Below, piece after piece: positions 53,364-62,384 of a stretch of 64,000 nt of DNA. Positions within the stretch are counted from its first letter, which is position 1. Each line of letters opens with the position of its first letter. The stretch is from Sporomusaceae bacterium FL31 (GTDB taxonomy: Bacteria > Bacillota > Negativicutes > DSM-1736 > Dendrosporobacteraceae), in assembly GCA_003990955.1 (NCBI GenBank), contig BIFV01000010.1, forward strand, positions 1-64,000, read 5' to 3'. Made by a program: the position numbers and the translations under genes. A model generated the notes under the pieces. The model did no database searches. It saw only the letters and a program-made list of their open reading frames with translations, and was not told the DNA's origin.

Positions 53364-53804
53364 TTAGACATGTTCTTCATAGGAGAAGGATTCTACTGTC
53401 GAATCACTCTGGCTAAAAGCTGGGAGCAGCTTAACTAAATACCAATTTACATCTGTAACATTGCTACCGCTTATGGTTCTCCTATTTATCGTCAAACAAA
53501 AAGTTAATTCATCGGTTTTCTTTAGCAGGATATTTCCTCCAACACCAGTTCCCTTCCATGTCATTACAATCCCTAACAGTTCGTCTCTTTGCACTTTTTC
53601 ACGTAATATCATCAGCAGCATATCAACGCTAATATTTTCACTCTGCCAGTCAAATTTATCTTCATCACCAATGGGCAAATATGTAATTTTTCCAGAATCA
53701 TTAAAAGTCCAACCAAAATCTAATAGTTTTTGTATTAATGTTACTTTTGATATTATTCCATTACGCACTGTTAGTTTTATATCAATGGATGCAGAAACGG
53801 ACAT
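53364..53804 (-). CDS. Hypothetical 146-residue protein
   Basis: Start ATG at 53804 after GCGAGGTG. Soluble protein with SVSASIDIKLTVRNGIISKV, FGWTFNDSGKITYLPIGDED, TWKGTGVGGNILLKKTDEL and VNWYLVKLLPAFSQSDST. It has the size and alpha-beta character of polymorphic-toxin immunity proteins, and lies 38 nt upstream of the frameshifted WapI-like gene in the same direction, so a shared role is plausible. No toxin gene is near. Family not recognised. Confidence 0.6.
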   Translation of the reverse strand: MSVSASIDIKLTVRNGIISKVTLIQKLLDFGWTFNDSGKITYLPIGDEDKFDWQSENISVDMLLMILREKVQRDELLGIVMTWKGTGVGGNILLKKTDELTFCLTINRRTISGSNVTDVNWYLVKLLPAFSQSDSTVESFSYEEHV

Positions 53805-54028
53805 TATGACACCTCGCTTCATTCTTGATACTATATTGAACGAATTATCCGTTTTATCCTTCTAAAAAATCTGCCAAGCTAGAGTGAGTTGTTCGATCCG
53901 ATATGACATCAATGGCCACCTTCATATCCTATCTAAAAATTTAGCTACATTCCTTCTTCCTACTCTCTCTAGCAACTCCCGTAGCATACACATAGCATAC
54001 AAACAAGCCAAAACAACCCCGCTAACAC

Positions 54029-54068
54029 AAAAACGGCAAGGCTTAGAATTTCTAAAGCCTTGCCGTTA
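54029..54068 (-). terminator. Terminator of tRNA-Arg
   Basis: AACGGCAAGGCTTAGA and TCTAAAGCCTTGCCGTT, near-perfect stem, 13 nt downstream of the tRNA 3' end on the minus strand. Prototype of the hairpin in the composite repeats. Confidence 0.9.
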
Positions 54069-54080
54069 AACTATTCATCA

Positions 54081-54157
54081 TGGTGCGCCTGGGAGGACTC
54101 GAACCACCGACCAACGGTTTAGGAAACCGCTGCTCTATCCACCTGAGCTACAGACGC
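54081..54157 (-). tRNA. tRNA-Arg (anticodon CCT)
   Basis: Complete 77-nt cloverleaf with encoded CCA. Acceptor arms GCGTCTG and CAGGCGC pair with one G-U; T loop GTTCGAGTC; anticodon loop TTCCTAA gives CCT, reading AGG. Its 3' half and terminator are copied, in the same orientation, in at least eight places between 36.9 and 52.9 kb. Confidence 0.96.
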
Positions 54158-54360
54158 ATGTTACATATTGGTTTAACTAGTGGTTTTTATGAACTGAAAC
54201 AGTCAATATAACGCTAATTAGTATAGCATTTTAGAGGCTGTATGTCAATTAACGCGACCTTCTCAAGAATGTATCATTTTGAGTTATGTTAACTAAAAGC
54301 GCTACATTGATACTACTTGTATTCCTTTATCAGAAAGCGATGAATCCTGCATTTTGGGGT

Positions 54361-54885
54361 TTACGATGGGTTGATCAATTCTCGATAGGCAATTGCCTTG
54401 CCTGTAGCTGTTTTGAAATTCTCGTTAATATAATTGATTAGCTTTTCCTTATCGTTCTTAATGTCCATATACTTTAGGTTATCCAACAAGTCGACTTCCC
54501 ACTGAATTTGAAAATCCATTCCGTCAATTTTGGCGGGCGTATGATGATTGCCTATGATAAAGCAGATCCGATCAATTGCATCCGGTCTGTATCCGATGGC
54601 TTCCAGTATTCCTCTTGCCACTGCAGGTCCCTCTTGTTCTTGATATTGCGCCTCCATGGAGCCATATCTCCGCTGGGCTTCAATAGCGCCGATGTCGTGA
54701 AGAATTGCCACAATCGCGATGATCTCGCGCTGGCTTTCAGCCAGATTTTCGCCAGCCATAATTTCTTCGGCATAGCTCAAAACTCTAAGCGTATGTTCAA
54801 CCCCATAGGGAACTTCGTGGAATACTTTCTTCATCTCATCAATGACTTTACTTTTATACAACGGCTTAACAACCTCCATGAACAC
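54361..54885 (-). CDS. HD-domain phosphohydrolase
   Basis: A 174-residue HD-fold protein: GVEHTLRVLSYAEEIM, then AILHDIGAIEAQRRYG with the HD pair, and later IIGNHHTPAKIDGMDF, giving the H...HD...H...D metal-binding series of phosphohydrolases acting on nucleotides or similar. Substrate unknown. The exact start is unclear: the ATG at 54885 lacks a ribosome site, while a TTG at 54861 follows GGAGG at 11 nt. It lies 63 nt downstream of the Fe-S protein gene on the same strand. Confidence 0.82.
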   Translation of the reverse strand: MFMEVVKPLYKSKVIDEMKKVFHEVPYGVEHTLRVLSYAEEIMAGENLAESQREIIAIVAILHDIGAIEAQRRYGSMEAQYQEQEGPAVARGILEAIGYRPDAIDRICFIIGNHHTPAKIDGMDFQIQWEVDLLDNLKYMDIKNDKEKLINYINENFKTATGKAIAYRELINPS

Positions 54886-54948
54886 GCTTTATATCGTGAT
54901 GGTTTAAGGCACCTATCTTGGTGTGGTTTGCAAACTTACCAGTCCAAT

Positions 54949-55638
54949 TCAGGCTTTCTTTTTTGTACCATGGGGACAGACAGCCACACAGACACCACAG
55001 ACAAGACCATCAAATTGAGGGTAGTGCTCTATTTTCCAAACATCGCATTTCTTTACATCAACCAAGTCTTCTCTAGATACCCCTTTCGACCATGCATTGC
55101 CCACAATGGCCTGAGCTGGGCAGGCCTCAACACATCGATTGCATTTGCCGCAAGAATTTGTTGTGGCAAAATCATTAGTCAAAAGTGGCATGTCAGTTAA
55201 GATAGTAGAAATACGAATCCTTGGGCCGAACTTTTTGGTGATCAACAGAGAACTTCTGCCTAGCCAGCCTAAGCCGCTCTTGACTGCAGACGTTTTATGA
55301 GGAAAATCACCGGCGATATTGACAAAATCAGTTCTTTTTGAAGAGGCAATGGCACAGGCATGATAACCCAATTGTTCGATTGCCTGTTGAATCTGTTCGC
55401 CAAGCACATCAAGCTGCTCATTGACGCTATTATAGGTATCATAATAAGCTTGATTGGGCCCAGCGATGATCGGATCAATAATGTCATCATGAAGTGGTAT
55501 GCCGATCGAGACGGCGTAAGGAAGCTGTTTTAGCTCAAAAGGAAGGTCATCCCCGACATCAGCAAACCCATATACCATATCAGGTATCCCATTCAGCATA
55601 CTGATGATACGATTTTGTTTTTCTAAATCCAATTGCAT
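54949..55638 (-). CDS. QueG-like Fe-S protein
   Basis: A 229-residue relative of epoxyqueuosine reductase/reductive dehalogenase-type proteins without the corrinoid N-terminus of full length. It ends in two [4Fe-4S] ferredoxin motifs: NSCGKCNRCVEACPAQAI and the CGVCVAVCPHG group, with KTSAVKSGLGWLGRSSLLIT before them as in QueG. I start at the ATG at 55638 after GGGGAGG, not the longer ORF. Role likely electron transfer or a small-molecule reduction; unknown. Between a LysR gene and an HD hydrolase on the same strand. Confidence 0.8.
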   Translation of the reverse strand: MQLDLEKQNRIISMLNGIPDMVYGFADVGDDLPFELKQLPYAVSIGIPLHDDIIDPIIAGPNQAYYDTYNSVNEQLDVLGEQIQQAIEQLGYHACAIASSKRTDFVNIAGDFPHKTSAVKSGLGWLGRSSLLITKKFGPRIRISTILTDMPLLTNDFATTNSCGKCNRCVEACPAQAIVGNAWSKGVSREDLVDVKKCDVWKIEHYPQFDGLVCGVCVAVCPHGTKKKA

Positions 55639-55743
55639 GAAAATAGCCTCCCCAGTTGTTTTAAATCCTATTATACCGGGATAGTCTTTAGAAGCTGAAA
55701 TTGAAATCCCTAATGAAACCATAGTCATCTTTTATATCAAAAG

Positions 55744-56589
55744 TTAGTGTTCTTGCAACAGTTTGAGCAGTGATTTTACAGAAGGCGAAAGGCATTTATC
55801 CTGCCTGGTGATGGCATAAAGGGTGATTTTGGTATCCGTACATTCGTCCAAAATGATTATCTCTTTTTCAATCTTGGCAACAACACGCGGCAATAAGGCA
55901 ATCCCTAGCCCCTCAGACATGGCACTTTTTACGGCATCAAAATCACTGTATTCAAATGTGGAAGTTAAGCCATTCTTTTGCAGCAATGCATCACACAACC
56001 GGCGAAAGGTACAGCCCTGCCGGAAATTGACGATCGGATAATCGGTAATCTTTAAACAGCCGCGCTTGGCTAAAATACTTTTATGCCCACACCAAACAAG
56101 ATCGTCCGAACGAATGGCTACGGTATCGAGATATTTCTCAGCAATATGGTCATGGACAAGACCGATATCATATTGATTATTATTTAAGCCATGGAGCACA
56201 GCTTTGGAGTTGGCACAAATCTCCACACGGATTGTTCCGGCCGCATGAATGGCTTGCAGTTTTAACAAGGCTGGCGATAGGATGTAATTGATATAATTGG
56301 TTGATAGCCCAATTCTGGTGTTTGATCCTTCGGTGATACTGCCAAGCTGGTTGACTGTTTCACTATAAATGGCCAGCATTTTTTCTGCCGGTTCAACTAA
56401 ATATTTACCGGCTTCGGTTATGTAGAGTTTTTTGCCAATCCGTTCAAATAATTGCACGCCAAAATGTTCTTCTAATGTACGGATTTGAGCCGACACGGTA
56501 GGCTGAGTAAAGTTCAGCAATTCAGCCGCTTGCGTAATATTCTCCAGTCTGGCAACAACGCTAAAAGTTTTTAATAATTGAATGTCCAT
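55744..56589 (-). CDS. LysR family regulator, second paralogue
   Basis: A 281-residue LysR protein: MDIQLLKTFSVVARLENITQ, LLNFTQPTVSAQIRTLEEHF, LFERIGKKLYITEAGKYL, then the co-inducer domain. Its first 70 residues closely match the LysR at 45684. The ATG at 56589 follows TGAGG; the GTG two codons earlier is less likely. Upstream of the Fe-S gene by 106 nt on the same strand, so it may regulate it. Confidence 0.9.
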   Translation of the reverse strand: MDIQLLKTFSVVARLENITQAAELLNFTQPTVSAQIRTLEEHFGVQLFERIGKKLYITEAGKYLVEPAEKMLAIYSETVNQLGSITEGSNTRIGLSTNYINYILSPALLKLQAIHAAGTIRVEICANSKAVLHGLNNNQYDIGLVHDHIAEKYLDTVAIRSDDLVWCGHKSILAKRGCLKITDYPIVNFRQGCTFRRLCDALLQKNGLTSTFEYSDFDAVKSAMSEGLGIALLPRVVAKIEKEIIILDECTDTKITLYAITRQDKCLSPSVKSLLKLLQEH

Positions 56590-56702
56590 ATACACCTCAG
56601 ACTCGCTGAATTAAGCTTTACACTATATCATTTACACAACAACATGAATAATCCTTCGAATCGGAATACTCATTCAAAAAACCATGCATGACCGTAAATA
56701 AC

Positions 56703-56740
56703 AAAACAGGTTCTGAGGCAAATCTCAGAACCTGCTTTGT
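56703..56740 (-). terminator. Terminator of the metal-efflux operon
   Basis: CAGGTTCTGAG and its exact complement around GCAAAT, next to T-rich flanks, 15 nt beyond the NlpC/P60 stop codon. Confidence 0.85.
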
Positions 56741-56754
56741 TATTTTTGTTCTCT

Positions 56755-57312
56755 CTATAACACCCGCTTAGCTCCGTAATAACGCTGCACAAAATAGCTG
56801 TCATACAGATCGCCAATAGCGACGACTCCCTGAGAAAAGGAGGTATGGATAAACTTATTGCCGCCTATGTAGATACCAACATGAGACGCTCCTGGCGCAT
56901 AAGTAGTGAAGTAAACCAGATCACCAGCTTGCAGTGCATTAGGCGATACCGAGCGTCCGACCAGGAACTGAAGATCAGCAGTACGCGGCAAACTGATCCC
57001 GGCTTGCCGGTACACATACTGCACCAAACCAGAACAGTCAAAGCCCATCGCCGGTGATGCTCCGCCCCAGACTACCTGCTGGCCCAGCAGATTTTGAGCT
57101 GCCGCAAGCACCTGTGATACCTGGCCATTCGACCAGGCAGCAGTGCGGACGAGTGGCTGCGGTTCATCGACAATTGGCATGACGGCTTCAGCCAAAATAG
57201 TGTCTAACGACTGCATAAACTGACTATACCCGGAAGCCGGAGCGGCGGCAGCTGTGCTTACGCCGCTCAACAGCAGTCCAGTTAACAGAAACCTTATGAC
57301 TTTCTTTTTCAC
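56755..57312 (-). CDS. NlpC/P60 peptidoglycan hydrolase
   Basis: A 185-residue exported hydrolase. The GTG at 57312 follows GGAGGGG and gives a signal peptide (KKKVIRFLLTGLLLSGV, cleavage near AAAA). The C-terminal NlpC/P60 domain shows the catalytic Cys in MGFDCSGLVQYVYRQAG, His in ASHVGIYIGGNKFIH and a final His-like residue in the ...VQRYYGAKRVL end. It cuts within peptide stems of peptidoglycan. It is the last gene of the efflux operon, 25 nt after the lipoprotein gene, which is unusual for a metal pump operon and may aid assembly across the cell wall. Confidence 0.87.
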   Translation of the reverse strand: MKKKVIRFLLTGLLLSGVSTAAAAPASGYSQFMQSLDTILAEAVMPIVDEPQPLVRTAAWSNGQVSQVLAAAQNLLGQQVVWGGASPAMGFDCSGLVQYVYRQAGISLPRTADLQFLVGRSVSPNALQAGDLVYFTTYAPGASHVGIYIGGNKFIHTSFSQGVVAIGDLYDSYFVQRYYGAKRVL

Positions 57313-57337
57313 AGACCGCCCCTCCTTCTTCCACAAA

Positions 57338-57793
57338 TTAATGGCTCATGCTTTGGAGATGAGTGGTAGTTTGCTTCATCAGCTCTTGCATGGCTTTAGC
57401 TTGATTTTCAAGCACAGTAAGATCTGTTCCTGAATTGACACTATCTTTAATATCCACTGCGGCTTTACGCAAGTTCTCTTTAAGGACATTGTCCATCATG
57501 TGCGGGCCTACTTTACCAGTAGTACTAACCAGTTGGGCTGCACTCTTTTGGGCATCCATGGTTTGCCCTGCCTTGACTTGCTTAAGCACATCCTGCAGTG
57601 CTTTATCCATGTCTTTCATAAACGGCATCGGATCTTCTTTTGGCATAGCCGCACTATGTGCTTCATGGCTTGATGCCTGCTGCTGACTTGCCGGAGCTTG
57701 TGCTGCTGGTTTTTCACTGGAACCGCAGCCAGCTACAAAAACCAATATGACTCCAAGAGCTAATAATCCTATTAATACTTTGCTTTTTTTCAT
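57338..57793 (-). CDS. Met/His-rich lipoprotein
   Basis: A 151-residue lipoprotein: signal with LGVILVFVAGC and the lipidated Cys at ~23, a spacer rich in Ser, Ala and Gln, then a helical domain with several Met and His (HMMDNVLKENLRKAAVDIKD, MQELMKQTTTHLQSMSH). Met/His content plus location right after the RND pump gene suggests periplasmic copper or silver handling, as with CusF-like chaperones, though it is not homologous by eye. GGAGGTTAAC precedes the ATG. Confidence 0.72.
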   Translation of the reverse strand: MKKSKVLIGLLALGVILVFVAGCGSSEKPAAQAPASQQQASSHEAHSAAMPKEDPMPFMKDMDKALQDVLKQVKAGQTMDAQKSAAQLVSTTGKVGPHMMDNVLKENLRKAAVDIKDSVNSGTDLTVLENQAKAMQELMKQTTTHLQSMSH

Positions 57794-57873
57794 CCCTTGT
57801 TAACCTCCAAAATAGTTATTAATGTTACTGCCAGGAGAGGCGGCTCACAAGCACCTCTCCTCCCTTTATAATA

Positions 57874-60800
57874 TTAGTCGATCGTGTGTGATTTGCTGGT
57901 TGTCTTGGCTTGATTTCGTCCATCAAGCCAGCGGTTCCATACCAGATAAATGCAAGGCAGCACCAGCAGGGTCAGAATGGTCGAGGTCACAAGTCCGCCA
58001 ACTACCACGGTTGCCATTGGCCGCTGTACTTCAGCCCCGGTACCGGTAGCAAAAATCAAGGGGAACAAGCCCAGGCTGGCTACCAATGCTGTAATCATAA
58101 CCGGCCGTAAGCGGGTAAAGGCACCTTCAATAATGGCTTCTTCCAAGGAGCGCTGTTCGCGCAGATGTTTAATATAGGTGACCATGATAACCCCGTTTTG
58201 TACGGCAATGCCAAAGAGGGCAATGAAGCCGACTGCTGCTGCCACGGTCAAGTACGTACTGGTGGCATACATGGCCACAATACCGCCGACCAGCGAAAAC
58301 GGAATGTTCATGAGGATGAGAAAGGCATCACTCGCCGATTTAAACGTCATATATAACAGGAAGAAGGTAAGCACAATAACGGCAGGCACCACGAGCGCTA
58401 AACGGTCTTTAGCCCGCTGCTGATTTTCATATTGGCCTGCCCATTTGAACGAATAGCCTGCTGGGATGTCGACTTTTTCTTTGATGACCTGATTGGCCTC
58501 ATTGACGAAACTAACCACATCCCGCCCCCGGGTATTCATTTGAATAATCATGCGATAGACACCATTTTCACTGCTAATCATCGACGGGCCCTCAACGATC
58601 TGGAAGCGGGCTACAGCGCCTAATGGCACATAGGCTCCGCTGGCTGGCCCTGCGGCCATTGCAGCACTACTGCCACCCATGCCGCCCATACCACCAGCGC
58701 TTTTTGCAGTTGGCGCGGCTGCGCCGCTGGCGGCTGCAGGAACAAGAATGTTCTGCATGGCATCAATGCTTTCCCGATTCTCCCGGTTATAGCGCACCAG
58801 GACATCAAAACGTTTGCGGCCTTCGATAGTCGTGGTCGCGGTCTTACCGCCGACAGCTAACTCAATAGCGTCTTCGACATCGGCAATGTTGAGGCCATAG
58901 CGGGCTGCCTGCTCACGATCAACGGCAATCTCCAAATAAGGAGCGCCAAATACCCGCTCAGCTAACAAATCACTAACACCAGGCACAGAGCCTAGCGCTT
59001 TTTCAATTTCGAAAGCTTTTTGCTGCAAGACTTGCAGGTCTTCACCATAGAGTTTAATACCAAGTTCGGTACGAACTCCGGTGGTGAGCATAGACAGTCT
59101 GCCGGCAATAGGCTGCGTAAATGCCAGATTCAAGCCGGGAATATTGGCGAGCCTGGTCATCATTTCTTGTTCAATCAGCTCTTTGGTCATGCCAGGGCGC
59201 CATTGATCTTTGGGTTTAAGGGTAACAATGGTTTCAATCATGCTGATTGGCGCCGGGTCCATGGCCGATTCGGCCCGGCCAACCTTACCGACCGACATGT
59301 CGATCTCGGGTATTTCCATAATGACTTTGTCCATAGTTTTCGCTGCTGCCACAGCTTCAGTCAAGGAAACACTGGGCAGCATGGTAGGCATGACCAGGAA
59401 GGAGCCTTCATCCAAAGCCGGCATAAAGGTCGTTCCGATCAGCGGCAGCAATGAAAACCCGGCAATCATGACAACAATGGCTATCATAATGGTGGCTTTG
59501 CTATACTTAAGCACTGTTTTCAAGGTAGGCACATACCACTGATGCAGTCTGGCAACAATCCAGGTATCTTTCTCCTGAATCTTGCCCTTAAGCAGTAAGG
59601 TGCACAGGACAGGCACCAGCGTAAAGGCTAACAAGAGTGATCCGCTCATGGCAAAGGTTTTGGCCCAGGCCATCGGCGTATACAGCTTGCCTTCAGTACC
59701 AGTCATGGTGAATACCGGCAGGAAGGTAACGATGATAATCACGATCGAGAAGAATATGGGTGCAGCCACCTCTTTGGCTGCTTCCAGGGTAACATCGACA
59801 ATATTGCGCCGGCCGCCATCTTCAGCTAAATGCCGGTAGATGTTTTCCACCATCACAATGGCGGCATCGGTCATCACCCCGATCCCAATCGCGATCCCCC
59901 CAAGCGACATCAAATTGGCGGATAAGTGGATGCCCTTCATGGCAATCAACGCAATGAGGATACCAATTGGAATGGCGCTGGTGACAATTAAACTGGAACG
60001 GACATTGCCCAAAAAGGCAATAACAATGATGGATACCAGGATAAACTCTTCGATGAGTGCCCGGTTCAGGGTGCTCACGGCTTTTTTCACTAAGTCGGTT
60101 TGATCATAAAACGGCACAATCTTCATGCCTTCAGGCAATGTTGGCTGAATTTCAGCCATTTTCACTTTGACCTGATCAATGACATTTAGCGTATTGACAC
60201 CCATCTGTTGAATGACAATCCCCCCGGCCGCCTCATAACCGGCTTTGGTCAGTACCCCACGGCGGAAATCCGGCCCCGTACTGACGCTGGCGATATCTTT
60301 AACATAAACAGGTACATTATTGTTTTGGGTAATAACAATGTTTTTGATATCGTCAATGGATTGAATAAGCCCCAGGCCACGGATAATAAATTCCTGACCA
60401 TTTTGTTCAACAACCTTGGCGCCGATATTGGCGTTGTTGGCACCGATTGCGGTAAATACCTGGCTTAACGTCACCCGGTAGCTCTGCAGCAGCTGTGGAT
60501 CAAGATTGATCTGATACTGCATGACATACCCGCCCACACTGGCGACTTCAGCCACCCCAGGAACGGCGCTGAGCTGTGGTTTTATGACGAAATCTTCTAC
60601 GGTACGTAAATCAGCCAGATTATGACGGTCACTTTCGACTGTGTACATAAAGACTTGGCCCATCGGCGTGCTAACCGGCCCTAAGGATGGCTGCACCCCT
60701 TGTGGCAATTGCGGAGTGGCCTGCTGAACCTTCTCATTCACTACTTGGCGGGCAAAATAGGGATCAACACCGTCTTCAAAAATGACGGTAATCAGCGACA

Positions 60801-61068
60801 TGCCAAACGACGACGCTGAACGCACTTCTTTGACTTTCGGCAGACCGCGTAAGGCCGTTTCTAACGGATAGGTCACCTGATCCTGAATTTCCTGAGGGCC
60901 GCGCCCCATCCAGTCAGCAGCTACCAGCACCTGGTTTTCACTCAGATCTGGGAAGGCATCAATAGGTGTATCGCGTACAACAAAGATCCCCCAAATAATG
61001 ACCAGTGCCGCCAGGGTCAGGATAATAACGCGGTTTTTTAAGGAAAACTCAATAATTTTGTTTAACAT
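57874..61068 (-). CDS. cusA: Heavy-metal RND pump (CusA/CzcA)
   Basis: A 1064-residue heavy-metal-efflux RND protein with 12 spans and two large periplasmic loops. Start RDTPIDAFPDLSENQVLV and GPQEIQDQVTYPLETALRGLP are typical HME-RND; DEGSFLVMPTMLPS contains the conserved motif after span 7 region; in span 4 GVMTDAAIVMVENIYRHLAE carries the proton-relay Asp and Glu. A Gly/Ala/Met insertion (GGMGGMGGSSAAMAAG, residues ~755-775) is not usual and may bind metal or be a flexible loop. Together with CusB and an outer-membrane factor it expels Cu/Ag or divalent metals. Confidence 0.93.
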   Translation of the reverse strand: MLNKIIEFSLKNRVIILTLAALVIIWGIFVVRDTPIDAFPDLSENQVLVAADWMGRGPQEIQDQVTYPLETALRGLPKVKEVRSASSFGMSLITVIFEDGVDPYFARQVVNEKVQQATPQLPQGVQPSLGPVSTPMGQVFMYTVESDRHNLADLRTVEDFVIKPQLSAVPGVAEVASVGGYVMQYQINLDPQLLQSYRVTLSQVFTAIGANNANIGAKVVEQNGQEFIIRGLGLIQSIDDIKNIVITQNNNVPVYVKDIASVSTGPDFRRGVLTKAGYEAAGGIVIQQMGVNTLNVIDQVKVKMAEIQPTLPEGMKIVPFYDQTDLVKKAVSTLNRALIEEFILVSIIVIAFLGNVRSSLIVTSAIPIGILIALIAMKGIHLSANLMSLGGIAIGIGVMTDAAIVMVENIYRHLAEDGGRRNIVDVTLEAAKEVAAPIFFSIVIIIVTFLPVFTMTGTEGKLYTPMAWAKTFAMSGSLLLAFTLVPVLCTLLLKGKIQEKDTWIVARLHQWYVPTLKTVLKYSKATIMIAIVVMIAGFSLLPLIGTTFMPALDEGSFLVMPTMLPSVSLTEAVAAAKTMDKVIMEIPEIDMSVGKVGRAESAMDPAPISMIETIVTLKPKDQWRPGMTKELIEQEMMTRLANIPGLNLAFTQPIAGRLSMLTTGVRTELGIKLYGEDLQVLQQKAFEIEKALGSVPGVSDLLAERVFGAPYLEIAVDREQAARYGLNIADVEDAIELAVGGKTATTTIEGRKRFDVLVRYNRENRESIDAMQNILVPAAASGAAAPTAKSAGGMGGMGGSSAAMAAGPASGAYVPLGAVARFQIVEGPSMISSENGVYRMIIQMNTRGRDVVSFVNEANQVIKEKVDIPAGYSFKWAGQYENQQRAKDRLALVVPAVIVLTFFLLYMTFKSASDAFLILMNIPFSLVGGIVAMYATSTYLTVAAAVGFIALFGIAVQNGVIMVTYIKHLREQRSLEEAIIEGAFTRLRPVMITALVASLGLFPLIFATGTGAEVQRPMATVVVGGLVTSTILTLLVLPCIYLVWNRWLDGRNQAKTTSKSHTID

Positions 61069-61079
61069 ATTGCTCCCCC

Positions 61080-62360
61080 TTAATGACCGCTATGGCCACT
61101 GTGTTCTCCACCAGCAGCCGAAGCTGGCGCAGCGCTTCCGCTGCTTGGGTTGCTAGCTGGCGGAACTGCCGGAGCACCGCCCCCCTTAGCAGCACCACCA
61201 TGACCGGCATGACTGCCGAAGTTACCCAGCTTGGTTTGGGAATCGATTAAGAAGGTGGCTGCAGTCACGACAGTTTCGTCCGCCTTCAGACCGGACAGCA
61301 CCTGTATATATCCTTCTGCCTGCTGACCGGTAACAATTTCCCGTTTAACGAAGGTATTCTCATCCTGCGCTACATAAACAATTTTATGACTGCCAGTATC
61401 CAGAATGCTGGATTCGGGAATGACCAGTGTTTCCCCTAACGGAATTTGGACTTGGGTATTCACAAACATATTGGGCTTTAGTTTTCCAGCTAAATTGGCC
61501 ATCTCAATACGAACTTTAACCGTTCTGGTTGCATCATCAAGCACCGGATTAATAAAGGTGACCTGGCCGTTAAAGGTTTCCCCCGGGTAGGCCGTGCTGG
61601 TCGCAGTCACGGACTGACCCATCGTGATGTTTGCCAGATCTTTTTCGTAAACGTCGGCATACAGCCAAACGGTCGATAAATCAGATAAGCTGTAGAGTTT
61701 ATCGCCAGGCATGATATAGGCTCCTGGCAGCAGCTGTTTTTCTAGCACGGTTCCGCCAAATTGAGCGTAAATAATCATTTGGTCTTTGGGCTGGCGGGTA
61801 TGTTCGAGATGAGCAATCTCAGCATCCGGCACATTGAGCAATTGGAGCTTGCGCCGGGCAGCCTCGCGCAGACGATTATTGATCTGGACAACATCTTTGC
61901 CGGCATTTTTGAGTTTCTGGACATTGTCCAGCGTTAACAGATATTCTTCTTGAGCGGCAATATAGGTCGGGCTGTATACAGCCGCAATAGCCTGCCCTGG
62001 CGCGATATATTCCCCATCGGCCGATACATAGAGTTCATCGACCCTGCCTTCAATCCGGGAAGTCAAATACGTCCGGCCACTCTCGTTCATGGCAATTTTC
62101 CCGGTAGTTTTTATATCTTTCGTCAGCGGCTTAACCACCGCCTTAGTTGTCTGTACACCAGCCAATTGTCTGGCCTTAGCATCCAGCGTAACGACATCCC
62201 CCATGGCCATAACCGGGGCATTCATCTGGTGGCCGCTATGATCAACCGCTGCTGGTTTAGCCTGTTGGTGTGTATAGTAGTAGCCAGCACCACCAAGCGC
62301 CAGAACTCCAGCGGTAACGCCAATGATGATCTTTTGCTTTGCCCGTATTTTTTCACTCAT
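61080..62360 (-). CDS. cusB: CusB-type RND adaptor
   Basis: A 426-residue periplasmic adaptor: N-terminal anchor (IIIGVTAGVLALGGAGYYY), HSGHQMNAPVMAMGD (metal-binding style His/Met motif), split lipoyl domain (SRIEGRVDELYVSADGEYI and QFGGTVLEKQLLPGAYIM), hairpin helices, and beta-barrel (VTATSTAYPGETFNGQVTF). The C-terminal tail is Gly/Pro/Ser then His-rich (GGEHSGHSGH). It captures metal and couples CusA to the outer-membrane factor. AAAAGGAGCG precedes the ATG; 11 nt separate it from cusA. Confidence 0.93.
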   Translation of the reverse strand: MSEKIRAKQKIIIGVTAGVLALGGAGYYYTHQQAKPAAVDHSGHQMNAPVMAMGDVVTLDAKARQLAGVQTTKAVVKPLTKDIKTTGKIAMNESGRTYLTSRIEGRVDELYVSADGEYIAPGQAIAAVYSPTYIAAQEEYLLTLDNVQKLKNAGKDVVQINNRLREAARRKLQLLNVPDAEIAHLEHTRQPKDQMIIYAQFGGTVLEKQLLPGAYIMPGDKLYSLSDLSTVWLYADVYEKDLANITMGQSVTATSTAYPGETFNGQVTFINPVLDDATRTVKVRIEMANLAGKLKPNMFVNTQVQIPLGETLVIPESSILDTGSHKIVYVAQDENTFVKREIVTGQQAEGYIQVLSGLKADETVVTAATFLIDSQTKLGNFGSHAGHGGAAKGGGAPAVPPASNPSSGSAAPASAAGGEHSGHSGH

Positions 62361-62384
62361 ACTGTTCGCTCCTTTTACCTGGTT

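Noticed and set aside
36957..54157. Insertion sequence or prophage as explanation of the repeats
   Set aside because: No transposase, integrase or phage structural gene is present in the window.
59020..59454. 144-residue plus-strand ORF within cusA
   Set aside because: Antisense to a highly conserved RND pump; composition reflects the opposite strand.
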